A stretch of 64,000 bases of DNA from Globodera rostochiensis (lineage: Eukaryota > Nematoda > Chromadorea > Rhabditida > Heteroderidae), in NCBI GenBank assembly GCA_018350325.1, contig JAEVLN010000013.1, positions 992,001 through 1,056,000 on the forward strand, in the 5' to 3' direction. Each line of letters starts with the position of its first letter. The first letter of the stretch is position 1. The notes below the pieces were generated by a model. It had not been told where the DNA came from, ran no database searches, and saw nothing but the letters and a program-made list of their open reading frames with translations. A program made the translations under genes and the position numbers. Of this stretch, positions 60,112 through 64,000 are shown in pieces.

Positions 60112-60832
60112 CGGACGAACCGGGATTCCGTTAAGAATTCCCAGGAACCGCCAACTCGAGTCCACACACAGCTTGAGGCATACATGCGCAAAAAGGGGGG
60201 CCTGCGTACGGCCTGTTAGATGGAGAAGAACTACCTACCACCAGCAGCAGACCAGACCAACACGAAATCGCAAAAATCAGCAATCAAAATACCCACACAC
60301 TACTTATAGTAATAGCAACGCACATAATGAGAATTGGGATGGACAAAAATCGTCACCGAGAGGAGGGGCTGATGATCCTCACGGGTAGAAGAAACTGAGA
60401 AGAAAGCACAAATAGGTGTAATAAAAAGAGGGAGGGAGAGGACAGAGAGATGCTCACATCAGCAGGGGAAAATCAGGAGTCAAAGATAGAGGTTCATTCG
60501 ATTCAACAAAATGTTGAGAAAATTGCAATTTTGTCGTTGTAAACGGTCTCATTAGCAAAAACGCCATTAATGGGATTGGTTTGGATGGCCATTTATTCAT
60601 TCTTTGCCCTCTTAACCAACACGACGCCTCGCGGGATCATTTGTTGTTTGATGGCGGGAAAAGGGGGACTGGGGAGTGAGTAATCAACGAATATTTCTTA
60701 CACTCACTCATATTCTTCAATCCAATTACCATTTCGCGACCAAAAGGAAGGGAAATGTACAAGTAAGCAAAACATTCATTAAAAATCAATTAATTAAAAC
60801 AAATGTAAAAGAACAAAAAAATGCCTGCCTAC
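60112..60832. other. no supported gene
   Basis: Sequence between the hAT-like element and the Gln-rich exon. GA-rich near 60425-60450; nothing else recognised. Confidence 0.4.
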
Positions 60833-61194
60833 CCATTGGTCATTTGCTGGTGCTGCTCCTCCGAGTTCGATGCCGGAATCGACGATGTTGTTGTGCCGTC
60901 TTTCTGCTCATCCGCTGACTGAAGATGAAGAAAGCGTCCAACGGCAGCGCGACCATTGCCGCCGCTGTTGCTCATGCGCGGCAGGCTGCTCGACTCGTAG
61001 CGCGGCCGCAACGGCGCACTACGCACACTACTCGCCCGTGTTATGGAAGCGACCGCCTGTTGCTGTGGCGGTTGATATTGTTGGGGCTGAAGCGGATGCA
61101 GTTGTTGTTGGCGATAGTGGTGAAGATCAACAACGGGAGCAGCAACAACAACAGCATCACCACTGTCAATGCTCGGGCTGATGTGCAATGATTG
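60833..61194 (-). CDS. Gln-rich exon, possibly a 5' exon of the Arf-GEF gene
   Basis: Open across the whole block with an acceptor (TTGTTCAG) and a donor (GTAGGC). It encodes SLHISPSIDSGDAVV, a Gln/Pro-rich run, then SVRSAPLRPRYESSSLP and a Ser/Gln end. IQSEC proteins have long disordered, Gln-rich N-termini and the strand agrees, but 6.6 kb separate it from the first Sec7 exon, so the link is inference. Confidence 0.45.
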
Positions 61195-62029
61195 CTGAAC
61201 AAAAAATCAGTGTTTTGATACATTTGTATAGAAATTTAAAAAATGCATGAAACTGTAATGTATCAGAATGGAACGCCGAACACAATTTGATTGATGGCTA
61301 TGGACTCCACCCCAAACACAATTGTAACCGGCCCCAGGCATTGCCCAAAAGACATATAAACCGAGGAGGAAAGAGCAAAGTGGCTCATTCCTCGGGGACC
61401 TTCGAGAGTCGTGTCTTAGGCACTACTCGGGCGAGGGCTGGCGAGTGAGTGGGCCGTTCCTGAGGCTTTACCCATTGTTCCACATTCATTCTTTCTTCAC
61501 GGCTTACCATTTCTTCTTCGTCGACATTTGGAAATGAATAAACTTTCGGACATACGGATGGAAGCGGTTGATGGGGAGGATTTGGGGAAGGACCACCTGG
61601 GACATGGGAGGCCGTCCGGGCATCCCTAACCATTCCCCCGGATACCCCATCACAAAACTACCCTTGGAAATTAATTTTTTGAGTATGAATGATTCAGAGA
61701 TCCGGGATTGGTAGTAAATTGTTGCATTTATGCCTCCAAAATAGTTGCGCGATGCTTTTGCATGTTCAGCGCGCTTTTCGTTGACCTTTTTTAAAATTTG
61801 AATGTGCGGAAACATAACGGAAAAATACCCCGGGATTCGCGCTCACGTTATTTAGGCTCAACGGATTTTTAACACGAGCGAGAAAAGGGTAGTCCGCTCC
61901 CAATAAATTTAAAATTCCCGCTCCCGGAAATTTTTTTACCGACATGCGTTTCCGGAAACCCATGACCATCCCTGATTTGGTACGAGAAATGCCAACCAAA
62001 GAATCATGCGGTTGACATGACGTATCATC
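61195..62029. other. unresolved block with possible degenerate coding pieces
   Basis: Minus-strand frames at 61504-61815 and 61766-62030 read like protein (RNYFGGINATIYYQSR; GFRKRMSVKKFPGAG) but match no family I know. The pieces could be a decayed mobile-element ORF inside an intron. Confidence 0.25.
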
Positions 62030-62174
62030 ACAGCTGGCGCTGAACATGGTGGACGAGGACGACTGATGCTGTCCTTCTTCTTCTTCCTGTTGTTGTTGCA
62101 GCTGATATTGTTGAAACATTTGTTGGAATTGCTGCTGTTGAAGAACTCGTTGCACAATGGTTCCACCATTCTGT
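62030..62174 (-). CDS. Gln-rich exon, possibly 5' part of the Arf-GEF gene
   Basis: After an acceptor (TTTCGAACAG) the minus strand encodes NGGTIVQRVLQQQQFQQMF, more Gln, EEEEG and a Ser-rich end. The right edge is set by the acceptor, the left edge is approximate. It resembles a disordered or coiled N-terminal region. Confidence 0.4.
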
Positions 62175-62607
62175 TCGAAAGAATTTTAAGTAGCCTTTAG
62201 TTTTTTAAATTTCTTTTTTGCTTCCACCCAAAAAATTAAATCGAAGCAGTAACTCACAAACAATGATGAGAATTTCGAAACCTTTGTTTAACTCGATATT
62301 TGAGTAATTTTGTGACTTTTTCACCCAAAAAATGGGCATACCAAAATCTTCTATATTTCTCAAAACAAACAAAAAACCTGTTGTCGACGATGAAAGAGAC
62401 GAGGAGACAACAATTCCTGGAAGGTCTTTGGCCTGTTATATTGATTCGAATCACTGCTAAACTGTCTCATTTATCACATTAATAGCTTCGAATTTTATAT
62501 AATTAATCTAAATAAGCATAAGAAAATCAAAATTTCATCGGCCAACATGACCGTGTCCAGATATGTATGTAGCTACCGCCTCGAAAAAAATAGGTGGGGT
62601 ATACAGT
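62175..62607. other. no supported gene
   Basis: AT-rich flank; nothing recognised. Confidence 0.4.
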
Positions 62608-62898
62608 CATGGACGTAACTAGGGGGGGCCTATCGGCACCGCCGACCCCTCCCATTTTAAAAAAACTTTCAAAAAAGTGCCGATTTTTAAATTTTGGTTG
62701 AAAAATTTCTTAACAAATCGAGTCATAGTTCAAAATTTTCTCGGCGGCGCCTATCGGCACCGCCGACCCCCCCTCCCCACCCCTAAAAATCGAGCATTTT
62801 TTAAAAACTGCTTAACAAAAATGCAATAAAAAGCAAAAAAATACACCCCTAAGAATCGAGTTTCCCCCCCCCAAAATTTTTTTCTGGTTACGTCCCTG
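62608..62898. mobile_element. hAT-like MITE
   Basis: Ends CATGGACGTAACTAG and CTGGTTACGTCCCTG with the 8-bp duplication TATACAGT (62600-62607, 62899-62906). Same family style as the element at 52981 (end type CAGGGNCGTANCCAG). Holds one complete GC-rich hairpin (62741-62766) and one partial (62627-62646). Confidence 0.85.
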
Positions 62899-64000
62899 TA
62901 TACAGTGGTGAACAAAAGTATAGGTATGTGCAAAATTATTTTTGGTTCAACGAGTTGTAACTGAATAAAAAGCAATGGGAGTCAACTTTTTCTGGGGCTT
63001 TTTTGTAAATTTTTAAGGGCTACAAACCCATCAAGAGCAATTGTTGCCAAAGTCCCCTCTTCGGAGTATTTGCCACCCAAACTTCGACCACCCCCCCCCC
63101 CTTTTACTGCGTCAAAAGTAAATGTGCAAAATTATTTTATTCCAGAATGTCTTAAAAATCTGAAAAATTCATGCTAATGTAACAGTGATGCTGATCAAAA
63201 AAGCTCTTGGACCAAGTTGCTCAGACACTTTCATCATATAAATCCGAAGACCCCAAAATACACTGAAAACTGGGGTAAATTTGAGATAAAAAAATCCCCG
63301 AGGGAAAATCATTTTGAAGGATGAATAGCCCACAAAATTCGGTCAAGGGTGCTGATCACGAATCTGACAATATTTTTAAGACAACATCTAATTGAAAATC
63401 TATGGTTTATATTATTATTTTTTACCATTAATCTCACAATCCGGTTTTATAGGTTTTCTTAGGTGCTGAAAACGATTGAACAAGCAAAAATTTTAGCGGG
63501 CTCAACCTAACCCGGTTTCTCAACCAGTTCAATTTTGAAAAACCATAGGGGGACTTTTTGGACAAAAGTTCGTTAGGCTTAGACCTAAGCCAGCCTGGCT
63601 TGGGGGTTCGTTTAGGCGTAGGCCTAAGCCGCCCTGCTTTAGGACTCGTTAGCTTTAGGCCTAAAACCGTCCAGAGCTTAGGGGTTCATCTCAGGGTGGC
63701 TTACAAATTAGGCCTAAGCCTAACGAACCTCAAGCCAGGGTGGCTTAACGACCCCTAAGCTCTAACTTTTGTGTGATTAATGGTAAAAAAAAATAATAAA
63801 TCATAGATTTTCAAAATCTTAGATGTTGTCAGATCTAAAAAAAAATTAGGTAATACTGTGCTTTGTGCGCGCCCCCCCTTTTTTTTGAAAAAAGAAAAGA
63901 TTTTTTTAAGTCATATAAACAAGTTTTCGGGTGTTTTCCGGGGTCGCTGATCACGATTCTGAGATTTATTTACCCAATTCCCGCAATGCGAGGCCATTAT
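62899..64000. other. repeat-rich right edge
   Basis: 63386-63431 and 63776-63825 form inverted arms (ACAACATCTAA..., AAAATCTATG, TTTTTTACCATTAATC) around a degenerate TTAGGC-rich palindrome (63565-63760) like the one at 10005-10140. No gene recognised. Confidence 0.5.

Overview
The window looks like nuclear DNA of a plant-parasitic cyst nematode (Heteroderidae, Globodera/Heterodera type). Reasons: short-intron animal genes whose best remembered counterparts are Caenorhabditis genes (chd-7, unc-23, dnj-2), an acceptor directly before the dnj-2 ATG that fits spliced-leader trans-splicing, a GC-AG intron, a SPRY domain very like the expanded cyst-nematode SPRY/SPRYSEC family, and long TTAGGC arrays (nematode telomere motif). 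The genus is inference; no rRNA or mitochondrial marker is present. All exon models were built by eye from homology, splice signals and phase continuity.

Layout. 1-3.8 kb (+): last seven exons of a CHD7/CHD8/Kismet-type chromatin remodeller (BRK-like domain plus a low-complexity tail), with a mariner relic in one intron. 7.5-13.8 kb (+): a complete ten-exon BAG2/unc-23 co-chaperone gene whose introns hold a stack of nested transposons. 14.6-22.1 kb: three genes, one (-) and two (+), for secreted proteins made of a signal peptide, runs of cysteine encoded by tiny exons, a Gly-rich/polybasic module and a variable tail. I do not recognise this family, and it is the most interesting object here. 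23.2-24.6 kb (+): a 5'-truncated BACK-SPRY gene. 25.4-34.7 kb: a recent tandem duplication of 2,114 bp whose second copy is split by an apparently intact Ty3/gypsy retrotransposon with identical-looking LTRs. 35.5-36.1 kb: an inverted 10-mer satellite. 37.1-40.0 kb: a 10-N gap followed by 2.3 kb of telomere repeat and two telomere-associated repeat units, in the orientation of a left chromosome end. 41.0-43.0 kb (+) dnj-2/DNAJC25 and 44.9-47.0 kb (-) ZNF207/BuGZ are convergent. 49.1-50.0 kb: a foldback element carrying a FLYWCH finger. 50.5-54.2 kb (-): Sec7-PH exons of an IQSEC/BRAG Arf-GEF with tRNA-Leu(UAA) in an intron; Gln-rich exons at 60.8-62.2 kb may be its 5' part.

The rest is mobile-element landscape. 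At least six foldback elements have arms built from short tandem motifs and 8-9 bp target duplications; they are probably Mutator-like, and one contains FLYWCH-coding sequence. Several hAT-like elements have clear 8-bp duplications, one of them placed exactly on a splice donor of dnj-2. A GC-rich hairpin of about 26 bp recurs ten times.

The housekeeping genes (remodeller, Hsp70 co-chaperone, ER J-protein, spindle/mRNA zinc finger, Arf-GEF) show no common pathway. The three poly-Cys genes form a functional cluster by shared architecture.
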